A stretch of DNA of 64,000 nt. Source: Nemania diffusa (taxonomy: Eukaryota > Ascomycota > Sordariomycetes > Xylariales > Xylariaceae). Position 1 is the first letter of the stretch; each line of letters begins with the position of its first letter. The stretch covers positions 141,501 through 205,500 of the forward strand of contig JBBPUQ010000010.1 in the NCBI GenBank assembly GCA_038501195.1, given 5' to 3'. The translations under genes and the position numbers were made by a program. This document shows, one piece after another, positions 1 to 12,737 of the stretch. Under the pieces are notes generated by a model. That model ran no database searches. It saw only the letters and a program-made list of their open reading frames with translations, and was not told where the DNA came from.

Positions 1-102
1 TAAGTTGGCCGATTACTACTTCTAGTCTCCTTGAGATAGTCTCATCATCACTTCTTTTACTTTTTATCTTCGGAATCTTCAGAATCTCCGGAACTTGCTC
101 AT

Positions 103-3100
103 CTACGACACATACATAGCTAAAGCCTGCTTGCCTTCATTTGTCAAGCGATCCATATATCCTGCGATGGCGCCATTATGCCGGGTATTGGCTTCCATGA
201 GGTACTGGCGCACCCACGGTTGTATATCCTGGACCTCGGGGAAATCGTCGCGTGCCGCCTTTTTGCATGTGTTGAGAGGTGTGAAGCCTAGACCAAATCC
301 GATATCGTCGACATCAGCCTCATTGACAACCTCGTCGCCAGCACCCATGGTCACCTTTGGCGGGTTCATGAGTATGTTGAGCATGGCTTCGCAAGTAAAC
401 CGCCAGCCCTTGACGTAGCGTTGTGCGAAGGCCCTACTATCTCCCATCGATTTTGCGAAAGAGATGACGGCTGCCTTTCGGTCTACTGGGCGGACAAGCT
501 GCCCAGATGTTGGCAAGATAATGGTTAAATAGATCTGTGTAAATAAATTGTTTTGCACGAGATCAACTTGACTGACGAAGAAATCCGCTCCGAGATCGGC
601 CTCTGGCTTAGCTGCTATGAGGTGATAGAACCGCACAAACCGTAGTTTGAATGAGTCTGATGGATTGGATTGGAGCTTAGTGAAGAGAAGCTCCAAGATA
701 CTCTTGAAATATGGCTCGAGCGAACCTCTGTAATACATCAGTCATTGTCGCATAAAACGAGATAGCTAGTATACGACATACCGAGGTATTGACAATGCAA
801 CCGACTCCAGGAGATCAAAGGCATTTTGCTCAGTTTTCTTGCCCCTCAAGAGACCTTGAAATATGCCCAGAATAGGTTGAACTTGGTTCTCTGCTACAAT
901 GTACTGTGTAGCTCTAGGTATTATAGCTATTAATAATCTGGTGAGCGCGGGGATGCTGCCCCTAGTCTCCCAAGTGGCAGGTAGCATCAATGGGGGGACG
1001 AGAGCTTGGTAATGATTAGGTAGTGCCCCTGACGGGTTCAGCTCTAACAACTTAGCGAAAAGCTGGAAGACGTAGGGCATGAACTCTAGCGAACCATTAG
1101 CGTTTTGTCGTTTGAATGGGTTGTCCTACTCCTCACCATTCACTTCCTCTGTGATGACCAAGTTCAGAGGTTCCCAGAGACGATCTTCCAATTTCGAAGT
1201 TCCATTTGGTGAGCCGCAACTGTTTTTAGTTAGCCGGGTCTCTCTTTTGAGATTAGAATTGTTAAAATATTACCTGACTACGGCACCTAGCGCCTCGAAA
1301 TGGTAATAGTAGAATCGCGGGTTACTTGGATTCGCTTTAATGACATTAGTGATTGATACTAGATGATTGAGGACCATATCAACGAAGTCGAGGATGCCCG
1401 TGTTCATGACGATGAGAACACGCATAATACAACGCATAAGGAATTCGTTTTCTTGCATCTTTGCGGGCGAATTTTCCTTTTCAACGAGCTTAAAAAGATG
1501 GTCTAGTAGGTCTTTCGCGAATGGCTCGATGTCGGCTCTGCCAAAGATGCGAGCGCCAGAGTCGTCTGACAGGTACAACAGCCTCTCAACAGCAATAGCT
1601 GCATACGTATATACCACGTAACTAGAAGAACCTAAATTTTGTATGAGAGGCTGGAAAGCAGCCTGCCATTGCTCCTTAGTTAATTGGCTTCGGAACGTGT
1701 ATAGATACTTGATAGCATCCACTTTTGCGATGGGCTCCACGCCAGCATCACCAACCAAGTCGTTCGCGACATGTTGCTGGAAGAAATCGACAACATTGAG
1801 TAGGTCGTTGACAGTCTTCACACCATGCGATGCTGTAACAGCACCTTTGGCTGCAATAGACAGGAAAAGCGAGATTGCGGTGTCCTTGTCCTTCCAGTTA
1901 GACTTGCCTTGCTCCAGATAGTGGTTGATATATCTACCAGTCACAGAGGTGACTAGTTGTTCAAATTTTCTCTGAAGTTGGCGCAGGAAATCCGTTGCAG
2001 CTCGCCTTCGGGAGTCCGTGTCCGAGCCTTCGAGGTCACGGCGGATGAATTCAATGGGTTCGTCTTCAAATAATTCAATATCGGACTCTCGAAGCGCAAC
2101 GTTGGGAAGAACTACTTTCTCCACAACCTGGCTGAGCACGTTCTCGTCATTGAAGGCCGCCGAATGCTGTGAAGTTCCGGCAATAGCTGTTAGAAAGTGG
2201 AGCGCCTTGCTAACCAGGTTATCGTACTTGGTTTCGGGTCCGGTAGTAGAAAGTAGATTCCAGGCCTTGGAGATGAAGACCTGGATATACGGACCAAAGT
2301 CATCATCGTACTTATGCACATACAGCTCCAAAGCCTCACAAATATCAGCCTTGACGTTTTCAATGATCCCCGCTTCTGAGTCGTCATCAGTTGCAAGTAT
2401 TGGATTCTCGTAGATCAGGTACTTGTGGAGGAGTGTTGAGATGTGCTCTAGGTTAGATTCGAATTGAGGTGGCATATCCTGAGAAGATAAGTCGTAGAAG
2501 ACCTTGATCAAGAGGCTCATGGTATCGAAATAACCCTTAAGGGCGTCCTTATTATTCTGGTTTGCATCGATCTGTTGGTCGGTTGCCTGCGCTGTGTTAG
2601 ATGCGGACGCCTCCTTATAAGTCAACAAGATGACTTGTACTTACACTTAGCAGATTGAGGAACGGCACGGCAAAGGTATTGAGCACATGGTTGATCTCAG
2701 CATACAGGGCGTCGGACCTGTATAGCGGCCTCCATCTCACGAATATGGAGTGGGCAACCTCTAACACTCCGTTGTTGACCTTGTAGTTATCAGGCGTAAA
2801 CCGGGAGACGAGATCCTGTGAGCGCACTTGTATTAGACGGGAAGACAGTTTCGGCTAGGAAATAGCAAAGGTACCTGAACTAAGGTGTCCCATCGATCCC
2901 AGAAATCGGAGTCGGCAATTATGCTGATAGCGTCTCCTAGCTGTGTCTGAATGGTGGGAGGACATGCGATCATGAGCCCAATAAGCTCCTGTTTTATCGT
3001 GTTGACTTCCTCAAGAGGTAGTTTGTAATTGCGCTCCTCGTCCTGCGCAATCATTAGTGAAAACCAGGAAGCAAGGCGAGCGGCAGCCGACATACCACAT

Positions 3101-3406
3101 AGTTGTGTCGGATGAAGTTCTTGAAACACAGGGCGCCAGCGAGGCGGATCTTGTGTTCGAAGGAATCGGTAGCGACGATTTTGAGAAGCTGTAGGGAAAA
3201 CTGAGGCTTCTTCTCCTCTAGCTTGAGCTGGTTTTCGGCTGCGAGTCAATCGAGTCAGTCAGGATCCTCCTGGTTCGGGTGGGAATATGGCGGGGTAGAT
3301 CTTGAGTGGGTGCGTGCTGTGTTGGTTGGGTTGTACCTTTCTTGTGCTTCACGGGGTCTAGTGTCGCATCTAGCAGCTGGGCAATCTGGCCCATGTCGGA
3401 AGCCAT
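103..3406 (-). CDS. CSE1: Importin-alpha re-exporter Cse1/CAS (exportin-2), 8 exons
   Basis: Karyopherin-beta family export receptor that returns importin-alpha to the cytoplasm with Ran-GTP. Inferred exons: 3406-3337, 3238-3096, 3042-2875, 2815-2645, 2586-1274, 1219-1137, 1085-782, 727-103, giving 958 aa, close to my recollection of about 960 aa for yeast Cse1. The N-terminus has an importin-beta N-terminal (IBN_N) pattern ('KKAENQLK', 'FKNFIRHNYV'). The Cse1 core follows, with highly conserved stretches 'YDDDFGP', 'LPNVALRESDIELFEDEP' and 'RRDLEGSDTDSRRRA', then the HEAT-type C-terminal half ('EFMPYVFQLFAKLLELNP'). All introns have GT-AG ends and are 51-98 nt. The intron after 'LNLLS' is ambiguous: a 58-nt version (2644-2587, with CTAAC branch site) is preferred to a 31-nt version ending at 2614; both keep the frame. 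The gene is divergent from TSC2. Confidence 0.95.
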
Positions 3407-5508
3407 TTTGATTACCTCGTGCTCAGATGATGGGAGGCGGGTAGCAGCAGGGCCGAGGAAGGGAGGATAAGGGGGTGGTTCGGCGATTTCGCAAGCTGGT
3501 GTGGCGTGGGAGGTGAATGTTTTGTTTGGAGGATGGTATTGAAGCTATCAACTTTTTATTGATAGTAACTGAAGGCTCCGAGCAACGCCAGCTAGCTCCT
3601 TGGATCTTGAAAGGTGCTGTACCTAATTGGATTAGAGGCAGATTAGTGGGTGCTGTGGGTACTTATGTACAAGGTAGTACCTAACCCCGCTGCTATAATA
3701 CCCTACCTACCTTAGGTAGGGCCTGAGGACTGAGGGGTACACGGGTTACCTAACACATACAGGGCTGGGCTACTAATAATTTAGGGGTATTCGAGAGTCG
3801 AGGTAATGGCCTACACATCTACATGATTACTAGGTTACCTTACGCAGTACCTAATGTACAGGCTGCCTCTTACATACTTCTCACTTCCAGCTCTACATAT
3901 ACCCGTACGCTAAGTAGTTGTTGCAACTGGGCACCTACATGCGAGGTAGTCTACCTCCAACTCGAGTTAGTTACGCAAGACAACTGAGCTATGGCGCTAA
4001 TATATATAGAAGCACTCGGTTTGAGAGTAGTACCACGCTTAACATTTGAAGCATACGTGTAAGCGATGAGCTTGTCTTTTTTCCTTTTCCTTTTCATTTC
4101 TTAGTATAGATAGGGGTTTTGAGGTAGGTATTATTGTTTTCTCTAGGTACAACACACTACATGAGGTATGTTCTTGGTGCTACATCAGAATGCTCAGTAC
4201 TACATAGAATGATATACCTATAAGGAGGTGTGGTGGGACCGGCTAAGATCGGCTCACGTCACCTCCCACAAGGTATTTTTTTTCTAGTGCAGGTAGAGGT
4301 AGAGGTAGCTCTTCATTAGGGGTACCTATATTGCTGCTGCGAAGCATAACGCCGGACCTTGATAAAGTTAGATCCAGGTGTCTAATAGCTAAGGCAGTGG
4401 GCAAGTGAGGAGGCACTAGGTATCTGCCTAGGTATGTATCAATTACTTGATATGGATTTTCTAATAGGTGGTGTCGCATGGGCACCAAAAGGGTATCTGG
4501 TGGTGGAGATGTGGGCTTGTCTGGAGGCAGGTACTCACTTTAACTTCAAATCCTTCCTTCCTTCTCTTAGTTCGTGCGGTACCGTCTTCCACCTTCTGCT
4601 TCGTTCAACACTCAGCATCCAACATCCAAAACGCCTATCGCATCGCCCATCGCATCGCCCATCGCCCAACGTCCAAACTTCTAATTCTCTCTCCAGCGAA
4701 TTTCAGAATTAATCCCCGCCCATCACCGCCCCGCTCTTCGACTCGCCGACTATCTATTGTCCCCCCCTATCTCCCACTTCCCGTCTTCCGATGTGTGCCT
4801 CTGATGCTTACCCATCTCTCCCGAAGCGAATTTCGAGACACACGACTATATATTACTCCCTCGGAGACATCATCGAATCTGAGGATACCTTATAGCGAAG
4901 TGTGAGAGGGCAGAGCTAGAGAGACGACCCCACTAAAGGTTGAGGAGTGAAGAACCATATCCCCGGCATCAGCAACTTTAAATATTCGGACCGCCGTTGG
5001 AGAGAGCTGCAGCGCGCAACATCCAACATCCTAGCTACCTACTGTTTCCCACAAGCTCGGAGATGCTTGAGTAGTGCTTAAGTTTTTATCATAAATTACT
5101 TGTATTCGCATGCGATTTCTCCTTTGCTTGTAGGTTAGTGACTCCTGGATGCCTCTGCTTCTGCTTCTATTTCCTATTCCACTGCTGTTTGTGCTTCTTT
5201 TATGCTTGACAGTGGTGGTTAGGTATTGGATATTAGGCAAAAGCCACTTTACAATGCAGTTTGCTGCCTTGTATATGCGATCAACCTTCACCAGCATGTT
5301 CCTACTCATCGGACGCAAGAGAGATCTTTCGGCGCATCTATAAACTGCTTGCTCCCGCTTCGTGTAGTTCGATACATGGCACCCCTTTGCCTCAGGGCTC
5401 TTGTCTATTCACTTGCTTTACGTCGAGAGTTCAATGGCTAACGTGTCGCACCAAACAGCATCTCTAGGCTAGCCGGCCTCTGAACAGCACTTTGACCAAG
5501 AACGAGAG
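3407..5508. promoter_or_regulatory. Divergent intergenic region between CSE1 and TSC2
   Basis: About 2.1 kb without a convincing gene, holding the upstream regions of CSE1 (-) and TSC2 (+). It contains several TACCTA/TAGGTA words, including the near-palindrome at 3701-3722. From about 4550 to 4870 the + strand is rich in C and T, as in many fungal promoters and 5' leaders. Small ORFs here (for example 4434-4712 and 4468-4905, +) overlap in different frames and look like by-products of the pyrimidine-rich composition. Confidence 0.6.
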
Positions 5509-8500
5509 ATGTCCCCATCTCCTGGAGATGGGGCTCCGCCATCGCAAGATTCCAAGGTTGTGGGAGGTCTTGCCAGCGTCTTCAAGGGCTTGGCCGGTGC
5601 TGCCAAGAAGTCCTCGCCTACTGTTGCTCAGTCGTCCGGACCCAAGACAATTCATGCCGAAATAGCTGAGCAAGTTAACTCGATGCCCATCCCCCACGCC
5701 TACGCCCTACCGCCTCAACATATAGCCCTATACGAACAGCTAAAAGATGGCACAATCAACGACCGAGTGGCTGCCGCCAACTCGCTGCGCACAGTGGTAG
5801 CCAACTATCCTCACAATCCAGTTCTAGGTATTTGGCATGCCGCAAAGGATCTCATAGAGCCAACAAACCCCAAGGCCACTCGGGTCGCCGGATGGGAGCT
5901 TCTCGCCGAGTGTGTCAAGCATCCATCTTCGTCTGACCTGGAGCGAAAAGACTATTTTCAAACGATTTCTGCTGTTGCCAACTCAGATGATTTCCACCTA
6001 CAGCTTGTTGCGCTCGTCAATCTATCTGATCACGGTCGAAATATGACCGGGTTTGATTATGAGCTGTTTCCGCTCCTATCTAGGTGGCTGCGTTCGAGTT
6101 TTGATATGGTACGTACTGCTAGAGCTATGGCAAAAAGGCAAGGCCAACGCTCCAAGGGCAAATCAATCATGACCAAGGAGAACAAAGATTTCGCAGACCT
6201 CTTCGCCTTTGTAGCGGATGCCATCAAGTTCAATTCCATTCTTGCCGATGATAGCGCGGCGGAAGCTTTGGTGGACACTTTGTTGCATATATGCATGTCA
6301 ACTAATAACTCAGACGATATGAAAGCATGCTGTGGTATTTTGGACGCGATTATCACCTTCGGGGTGCTCCCTGGAAACAAGCTCAAACAGTGTGTTGAGA
6401 TTCTTTCCTCTATACACTGTTTGGTACCCGATGCTCAGAAACGTGCGTGGAATACCATTCGCATTTTGTGCCAGTCCCATAACGGCCAAGCCACTGTGAG
6501 ATTACTTCTTGAAGCTCTAACCAGTGCCGGAGCGGATGAAGACAGGAAGCATGATTTGCGACATATTCGAGGAGCCCTGTCGATTCTTAACAAGCTCGTG
6601 CCGAAGAGCTCCGAAAAGGGGTACCCGCCTATTCCCTACGCTATTTTAATCGATGGCTTGTCTAAGGTCGTCGAGGCTACCTCATCTTGGAAGGTTTACC
6701 TAGACATTCTTAAGTTATGCAATGCGCTCTTCTGCGATAGCCAGGGTGGTATTAACGCCATGCTTGCGGACGAAGACTGGACACTAATTTTTGACATTGC
6801 CGAGGCATGTTCTGCAGGTGTCGTGACTCTTTTGACCAAATCCAATGAGGCCATCACTTCATCGTTGTCTCAGGACGGCAGTGATCCGCCTGCAGCAATG
6901 ATAAACAAGGAGTTGTCAGACCTAGTCGCTCAAGTCGAAAATATCGTCAATAACCACCAAGGGCCTTTGATTCAGAAGCAGGATTGTATCTTGTTCTTTT
7001 CCAATATTCACCGAGCGATCCCCGACTCAGCAGCCACGCTAGTTCTAAACTATTACAAGGAGTTTCGTTGTTGTTTCCCCTCGGATGCACAGTGGAAATC
7101 GAACCTAGATATGGTCCTGAGCGCCTTCTTCAAGGACAGAAATCGTTCTACAGATGTGAGATTGCAGGCTTTGAATGTGGTCACAGAGGTTTATGACATG
7201 CTGGAACTCATCAATGATGGTGCAGAGCCAGACTTTGTCCTCAACCTCGTGAAGCGCTTGCTTGTAGGGGTTACTGAAGAAACAGATCTTGCGGTCTTGC
7301 AAGAGATCGTGTCATTTGCCGCATCTGTTGCAACCACAATAAGTCTTCCAATGTTCTGCCATATTACGGACACCTTGACTAGTATCGTTGGCGGTAACCG
7401 TTCGCGTACGGTCATTCACTCGCCCCCACAAAACTACGGTGTACCCTCAGTATTGAAGCTACCGGTCAGCCAGACACCAGCAGATGTTGTTACTAAGGGT
7501 TTCGTACAAATTTTCCTTCGTGTTATGAATTTAGATATTGCCAAAGCTATTCGTCTCTTCAAAACGCTTGTTTCGATAGCCAAGCTAAACAATGCGACCG
7601 ACGCTCGTCTCACTGCGATGAAGCTGCTGTTTCGTGTGAGAGCCGACTGGGCTAATCGAATCTTCATCACTACACACACAGAAACCAACAGTCTGGCTAC
7701 AACACTGCATCGCACTGATGTAGCTATAGCACGCAAATTTTCAGAAGAGGCCTCTCCGCAAACTAAACTATCAAGATCCGAGGCTAGCGGTTCATCCCGG
7801 TCTACCCGAGGCGTTTCGTTTTCTACCCCAGTACCAGAACGGACTGCTTCACACCGAGCAAATGTAACGAAGACAGGGAATAATGCATATCAATTCATGT
7901 GGAGTGCGTCCGATCCAGAACCGCTCCCAGAAGCACCGTCTGCAACCGCCAGTCCTGTGGTGTATTCCAGCTTTTCCAACACTTCCCTTGAGAGCGCTTC
8001 GGAAGGGGAGGAGGTCCTTCTGCCCATGGGCCTATGGCTCGAGGCAATCTTGCACTTATTACAGATTGGCTGCGACTGGGAAGTTTACAGCTTTATTCTT
8101 GTACACCTCCCTTCACAGTTAAGTAACCACGCCGTTTTCAATAGGGCCGTGCCTCAGTTACAAGAACTACGGAAGACCGTTTGTGAGCAGATCAGACAGG
8201 GTATCTTGCAAGAACCCCCAAGTGCTTCTGGTCTACGTAAAGCCGACATCGCAATTTGCCTCCTTCACACTCTTACAATGATATTGAGCTATCATCGGCA
8301 CTTTCAGAAGTCAGACGAGGACGAGATCGTCTCAACCTTCGTTGATGCAATCACAACGTGGGAGCGCAGCGCCAAGTGTTGCATACATGCACTCACCATA
8401 TGCTGTCATGAACTTCCCTATTCTATAAGCAAAGTACTGATTCCCATATTGCGTCGTATGGCTCAAATCATCACGCAACCATATGTGGCAATGCATATCC

Positions 8501-10308
8501 TTGAGTTCTTAGCCTGCCTCAGCCGGCTGCCATCTTTATATGTAAACTTTCGTAAAGAGGAATATCAAATCGTGTTTGGTATTTGTGTTCGTTATCTCCA
8601 GTTTGTCAGGGGTAAGAAACAAAACCATCGACCGAGTTCTATTGGTGATATTGCGCACCCTAGAAAACAATCATTTCCGGCTGACAGTCCTTCGCACCCA
8701 AATGCCTCTGATGATCTTCCTCAATATGTCTATTCGTTGGCGTACCATGTCATCATCTTTTGGTTTCTAGCATTGAAGCTAGCAGATCGTGCGAGTCACG
8801 TTTCGTGGATTGCCAAGAATCTCTTTACGGACGTTGATGGTTCGCAGGTCCTAGACGAAAAAGCCCAGACATCAATCGATTTCATGCAGCGAGTGACGTA
8901 TGCTAATGTTGACGAGTCGGCAGCGGACCCGTTGTTTACTTCCAGTCGGTTTGGCGAGATCCTCCAGAAGAGATGGTTAGTTGCCAATTCCATCGTTACT
9001 ATCGAACAGGCCGTGACTTCAGGCTGGGCGAGGATCACGAAGCGTCAGCCCTCGGGCACCTCATCATTTACAATTTGCGAATCGTTCCATCCGGCTCCCG
9101 CGCACCAGCAACCCATGGACAATAGTACTAGGGACAATAGCAATAATAACAACACCAATAGCAACATCAACATCACCGGCGGCTCCAAAAATTTCGTGCT
9201 ACCAAATCATCTACTTGTGCAACTATTGTCCTCAATACCCCAGTACAATGATATAAGCAAGCCGGTTCCGCTCCCTAGCACCGACGCCGTTGACATGGCC
9301 ATCAGGGTATTTGATCGTAACTCTACTCTGGATGGTCATAAAGTCGGTGTAATTTATATTGGAGAAAATCAGGTCGACGAGGTTGAAATCCTCGCCAACA
9401 TTTCCGGTAGCAGCGATTATGTAGAATTCTTGAATGGCCTCGGCACCCTGACAAAGCTGAAAGGCGCGACTTTCAATCTGCAGGGTCTTGACAGACAGTA
9501 TGATACAGATGGCGAGTATACATTCTGTTGGCGAGATCGTGTCACGGAACTTGTCTTCCACGTTACAACCCAAATGCCCACGAATTTAGAGAATGACCCT
9601 CGTTGCGCTCAGAAAAAGCGGCATATCGGTAACGACTTTGTTAACATCATCTTCAATGACTCAGGGTTTCCCTTTAAATTCGACACATTTCCGTCCGACT
9701 TTAATTACGTCTACATCGTCATCGCCCCTGAGTCTCGTGCTTCGTTCGTCGCTACGAGGCAGAGGACGCCGAAAGACGTACAGGATTCCTTTTACAAAGT
9801 TCAGGTCATGAGTAAACCCGGCTTTCCCGAGATATCAGCAGCCTCAGAAACCAAAATCGTTAGTCTAAAGGCATTACCAGACTTCATACGACTACTCGCG
9901 CTCAATGCATCCTTCTTCTCTCATGTTTGGGCCAACCGGGAAGGCGGGGAACATATTTCTTCGTGGGGTAATCGACTCAGGGATATCAACCGGCTGCGCG
10001 AGAAATACGGGCCAAAATCAAACCCCCAGGGGTCGACACCTTCACCCCCCGGTACTGCTCATAGCCATGGCACTGCAGGCATTGGATCCCAGCTGGAAGT
10101 CTCGCGAGCAGGGAGCACAGTTCGAGACAGCCTCGGTAGTTTAAGCATTAGAAGGTCCTCAGTAGCCACATTCTTTACCAGCTCGAGTGAGCAGAATTCA
10201 CATCGCTCATCAATACTCTCAACAGCGTCTACCGATAACACGGAAGTCTTGCCGCCTACAGCAGCGGACCTATTAGTCGAGAGCCTTGACTTTTCCAGGT
10301 GGGGATGA
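5509..10308 (+). CDS. TSC2: Tuberin (TSC2) homologue, Rheb GTPase-activating protein
   Basis: Single uninterrupted 1599-aa reading frame. Tuberin is the GAP subunit of the TSC complex, which inactivates the small GTPase Rheb and thereby restrains TORC1. The long N-terminal part (about residues 60-1000) is helical-repeat-like, as expected for the tuberin N-terminal domains. A Ser-rich, low-complexity stretch near 740-830 and an Asn-rich run near 1205-1225 separate it from the C-terminal Rap/Ran-GAP domain (about 1260-1480). That domain starts around 'HKVGVIYIGENQ' and contains 'KRHIGNDFVNIIFNDSG'. In this motif N1375 matches the catalytic asparagine thumb of the RapGAP/tuberin family. The tail (about 1500-1599) is Ser/Thr-rich and probably disordered. 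The start is the first ATG of the frame, after a pyrimidine-rich leader. Human tuberin is about 1800 aa, so the length is plausible. The lack of introns in 4.8 kb contrasts with its intron-rich neighbours. Confidence 0.94.
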   Translation: MSPSPGDGAPPSQDSKVVGGLASVFKGLAGAAKKSSPTVAQSSGPKTIHAEIAEQVNSMPIPHAYALPPQHIALYEQLKDGTINDRVAAANSLRTVVANYPHNPVLGIWHAAKDLIEPTNPKATRVAGWELLAECVKHPSSSDLERKDYFQTISAVANSDDFHLQLVALVNLSDHGRNMTGFDYELFPLLSRWLRSSFDMVRTARAMAKRQGQRSKGKSIMTKENKDFADLFAFVADAIKFNSILADDSAAEALVDTLLHICMSTNNSDDMKACCGILDAIITFGVLPGNKLKQCVEILSSIHCLVPDAQKRAWNTIRILCQSHNGQATVRLLLEALTSAGADEDRKHDLRHIRGALSILNKLVPKSSEKGYPPIPYAILIDGLSKVVEATSSWKVYLDILKLCNALFCDSQGGINAMLADEDWTLIFDIAEACSAGVVTLLTKSNEAITSSLSQDGSDPPAAMINKELSDLVAQVENIVNNHQGPLIQKQDCILFFSNIHRAIPDSAATLVLNYYKEFRCCFPSDAQWKSNLDMVLSAFFKDRNRSTDVRLQALNVVTEVYDMLELINDGAEPDFVLNLVKRLLVGVTEETDLAVLQEIVSFAASVATTISLPMFCHITDTLTSIVGGNRSRTVIHSPPQNYGVPSVLKLPVSQTPADVVTKGFVQIFLRVMNLDIAKAIRLFKTLVSIAKLNNATDARLTAMKLLFRVRADWANRIFITTHTETNSLATTLHRTDVAIARKFSEEASPQTKLSRSEASGSSRSTRGVSFSTPVPERTASHRANVTKTGNNAYQFMWSASDPEPLPEAPSATASPVVYSSFSNTSLESASEGEEVLLPMGLWLEAILHLLQIGCDWEVYSFILVHLPSQLSNHAVFNRAVPQLQELRKTVCEQIRQGILQEPPSASGLRKADIAICLLHTLTMILSYHRHFQKSDEDEIVSTFVDAITTWERSAKCCIHALTICCHELPYSISKVLIPILRRMAQIITQPYVAMHILEFLACLSRLPSLYVNFRKEEYQIVFGICVRYLQFVRGKKQNHRPSSIGDIAHPRKQSFPADSPSHPNASDDLPQYVYSLAYHVIIFWFLALKLADRASHVSWIAKNLFTDVDGSQVLDEKAQTSIDFMQRVTYANVDESAADPLFTSSRFGEILQKRWLVANSIVTIEQAVTSGWARITKRQPSGTSSFTICESFHPAPAHQQPMDNSTRDNSNNNNTNSNINITGGSKNFVLPNHLLVQLLSSIPQYNDISKPVPLPSTDAVDMAIRVFDRNSTLDGHKVGVIYIGENQVDEVEILANISGSSDYVEFLNGLGTLTKLKGATFNLQGLDRQYDTDGEYTFCWRDRVTELVFHVTTQMPTNLENDPRCAQKKRHIGNDFVNIIFNDSGFPFKFDTFPSDFNYVYIVIAPESRASFVATRQRTPKDVQDSFYKVQVMSKPGFPEISAASETKIVSLKALPDFIRLLALNASFFSHVWANREGGEHISSWGNRLRDINRLREKYGPKSNPQGSTPSPPGTAHSHGTAGIGSQLEVSRAGSTVRDSLGSLSIRRSSVATFFTSSSEQNSHRSSILSTASTDNTEVLPPTAADLLVESLDFSRWG

Positions 10309-11615
10309 GCCAACCTCGGCTGTGACACAACATCAGCATGACGAAGTTACGCAGGCAACGTGCGCATGAAACGTTTGGTTTTAATGATCAGCAAAAATTG
10401 GGAGCTTGGTAGCGGATCATGTCATGGCGTTTGGATAGGGTGGATACCACTAGAGTTTATGATTTTGTCTTTGCCTCGGTCACTGGCTGTGGTCAGTCAC
10501 TTCGTTATTCTCAATTTGATCATGGCCTCAAAAGTTGTTGTTTTTACCCTGGGTGGATTTGACTTGTAGATACATTTCTGCTTGTCTATATTCCGTCGAC
10601 ATTGTTATATTCACGTGGATTTGAACATAAACTAGCGCTAGGATTCAAAAATGGGGTAAGCGGATTGAAGGAAGACAAGAACTACGATGAGATATGTACA
10701 GGCTGTGTTATCAAGTAACGCGCATAGTGGCACGCATCTCTCTGTTCCAGGTGCTGTAACAAGTTAATATCGCAAAGCCTAGATAGTGCACTTTCTCTAC
10801 AGACAAATCCTTGAGACTCGATGCGCACTCGTTGTTAAAAGTATAGTATTGCAGTTTTAGTGGTATATAGCAAGGCAAAATCAAAAACACTATGTTACAC
10901 GTTGAGGCGTCTATTTCCTTGAATGCCCTTCATACCTCTCGCCCCCTTAGTATTAACGTTACGTCACGATGGAGTATTACATTGGAGACGAGTCGCCTTC
11001 TTTTCGTGGCTTGAATAAGGGAGTGAATGTTTCTACATCTTGATTGCCTACGTCGGCGACGCCAAGGTTCCACGGTAGCACAGAACACGGATATACCCGC
11101 CAGTCTGTTCAAAAGTCGTACATACGAAACTAGTTACCGAGAGCATCGAAAAGGAAAAGGGTGTTGTTGGGGTTAGGGGGGCTATGACTCGTATGCCACT
11201 GGACGACTGAGTTCCGCGGGCCCCGTGGTTTTTTCATGGCAACGGAAGACTCGCTCCATCTATCTACTGTACATGTCTACACGATGTATCTACGGCTTAC
11301 CCACGTATGTCGGCTCTGTCGGTATTCGGCAACGCGAGATGTGAAGTGGTGCAAAGACGCGGCGTCAGCCGCGGAGGTAACGGACGGGAGGCTCACGATA
11401 AGGCGAAGCGTAAGGCAGAAATATGAGTTACCTAAGTATCTACAGTACGTACTACAAAGTAAGAGAAACAAGCAAGGGTGGAGAGATGCCGAGGAGATCT
11501 GGCCTTTCTCGCCTCCCACCTGCCTACCTGGTTAACTACCTACGCTAGCTACATACATACATCCCTTGCAAGGAAGAAGGGATGGGAAAGGGATTCATGG
11601 GAAGTGAGATTTCGG

Positions 11616-11631
11616 GGTGTGTGTGTGTGTG
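11616..11631. repeat. GT dinucleotide microsatellite
   Basis: About 7-8 units of GT in gene-free DNA. Confidence 0.8.
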
Positions 11632-12701
11632 GGAGGAACCGTCGGTATGAGATGGACCAGGAAAACGAATACGTGAGCACCGAACGGGGTATAGCTAAGT
11701 ACATGCGTAGGTCAGTTTGTTTTCATGCAAGTACTTGCAGTCTCCTGCCATGTATGTCAGCAAAACGGTGCCGAATCAGGACATTGATTTTCCCACGGCG
11801 ATCTGCGGGAATGTGGCAGCGCGCAGCCAAATACTGTAAGTACTCTGTAACAAGCAGAATCCGTGAAGAGGCCGTTTAGGTCTAAACGGCGTCGTTGCAT
11901 AGGTCGCCTCGCCTCGCCTCGCCGTTGCCCAACGGGGTAAGGAAGGATAAATAATCAAATAATAAAATAATAATAATAGTAATAAATAAAACAACAAAGG
12001 CACCAGTAGGCGCAAGGCAAAGCAAATATAGGGATCCATCCGTCGGCGATCTCGCTCCGGCGCTGTGCCTGTCGGCCGCGCTCGTGTGGTGGAGTGCAGT
12101 CGTGTAAGTCGGTAGCGAGCGAAAGTGGGTGTGCCTCAGCGTCCCACGAGAATGGGCGCTGTGTCATGAACCGAAGGGCGCGCTTATGCAAGGTAGTGTA
12201 GTGTATGTACATACAGTAGGTAGCTTGTCGACCTGCGTAGGCAGACAGATTCGGTTACCTTACTTAGTTACTTGTATGTCACCTCTTGCAGGCGAAAAGA
12301 AAGGCATACAGATCCGAAGTAGCGGTATGACTGCCCTTTTTCTTGTGTGTTGGTCTTACGGCGATCTCCCGATCATATATCGGTAACGCATGCTACGGAG
12401 TCGCGGAGCGGACGGGAGGATTGTAGCATTGTGCTTATGGCCTCGTAGATTTCAGCACACCAGGTTCTCGCCGAGTACGAGGGTAGATCTTAGAGTGACG
12501 TAGGTCAGGTTTATACATACTCTTCCTAGCTATGAGGCGCATTATCAGCGACATGAAGTGAAGATAAATTGGTGCCTACGTATATAGGATAGAGATGAGG
12601 CAACTAAGGGCGTATGGCGGTCTATGATACGTTAACTACAAGAGTCGATGGCGGGACTATGAGACGTGTAACATCATATCCAGGATCATCGATGTCACGA
12701 C

Positions 12702-12737
12702 CCATCATCACCACCACTCATCATCATCATCATCATA
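12702..12737. repeat. CAT/CAC trinucleotide microsatellite
   Basis: Roughly 12 units of CAT with CAC/CTC interruptions in gene-free DNA. It creates a His-run in one frame that should not be read as coding. Confidence 0.8.

Noticed and set aside
4468..4905. 145-aa + strand frame upstream of TSC2
   Set aside because: It arises from a C/T-rich promoter or leader stretch and overlaps another frame (4434-4712) of equal quality.
11478..11879. 133-aa + strand frame
   Set aside because: No family resemblance; composition is like the surrounding DNA and it spans a GT microsatellite.
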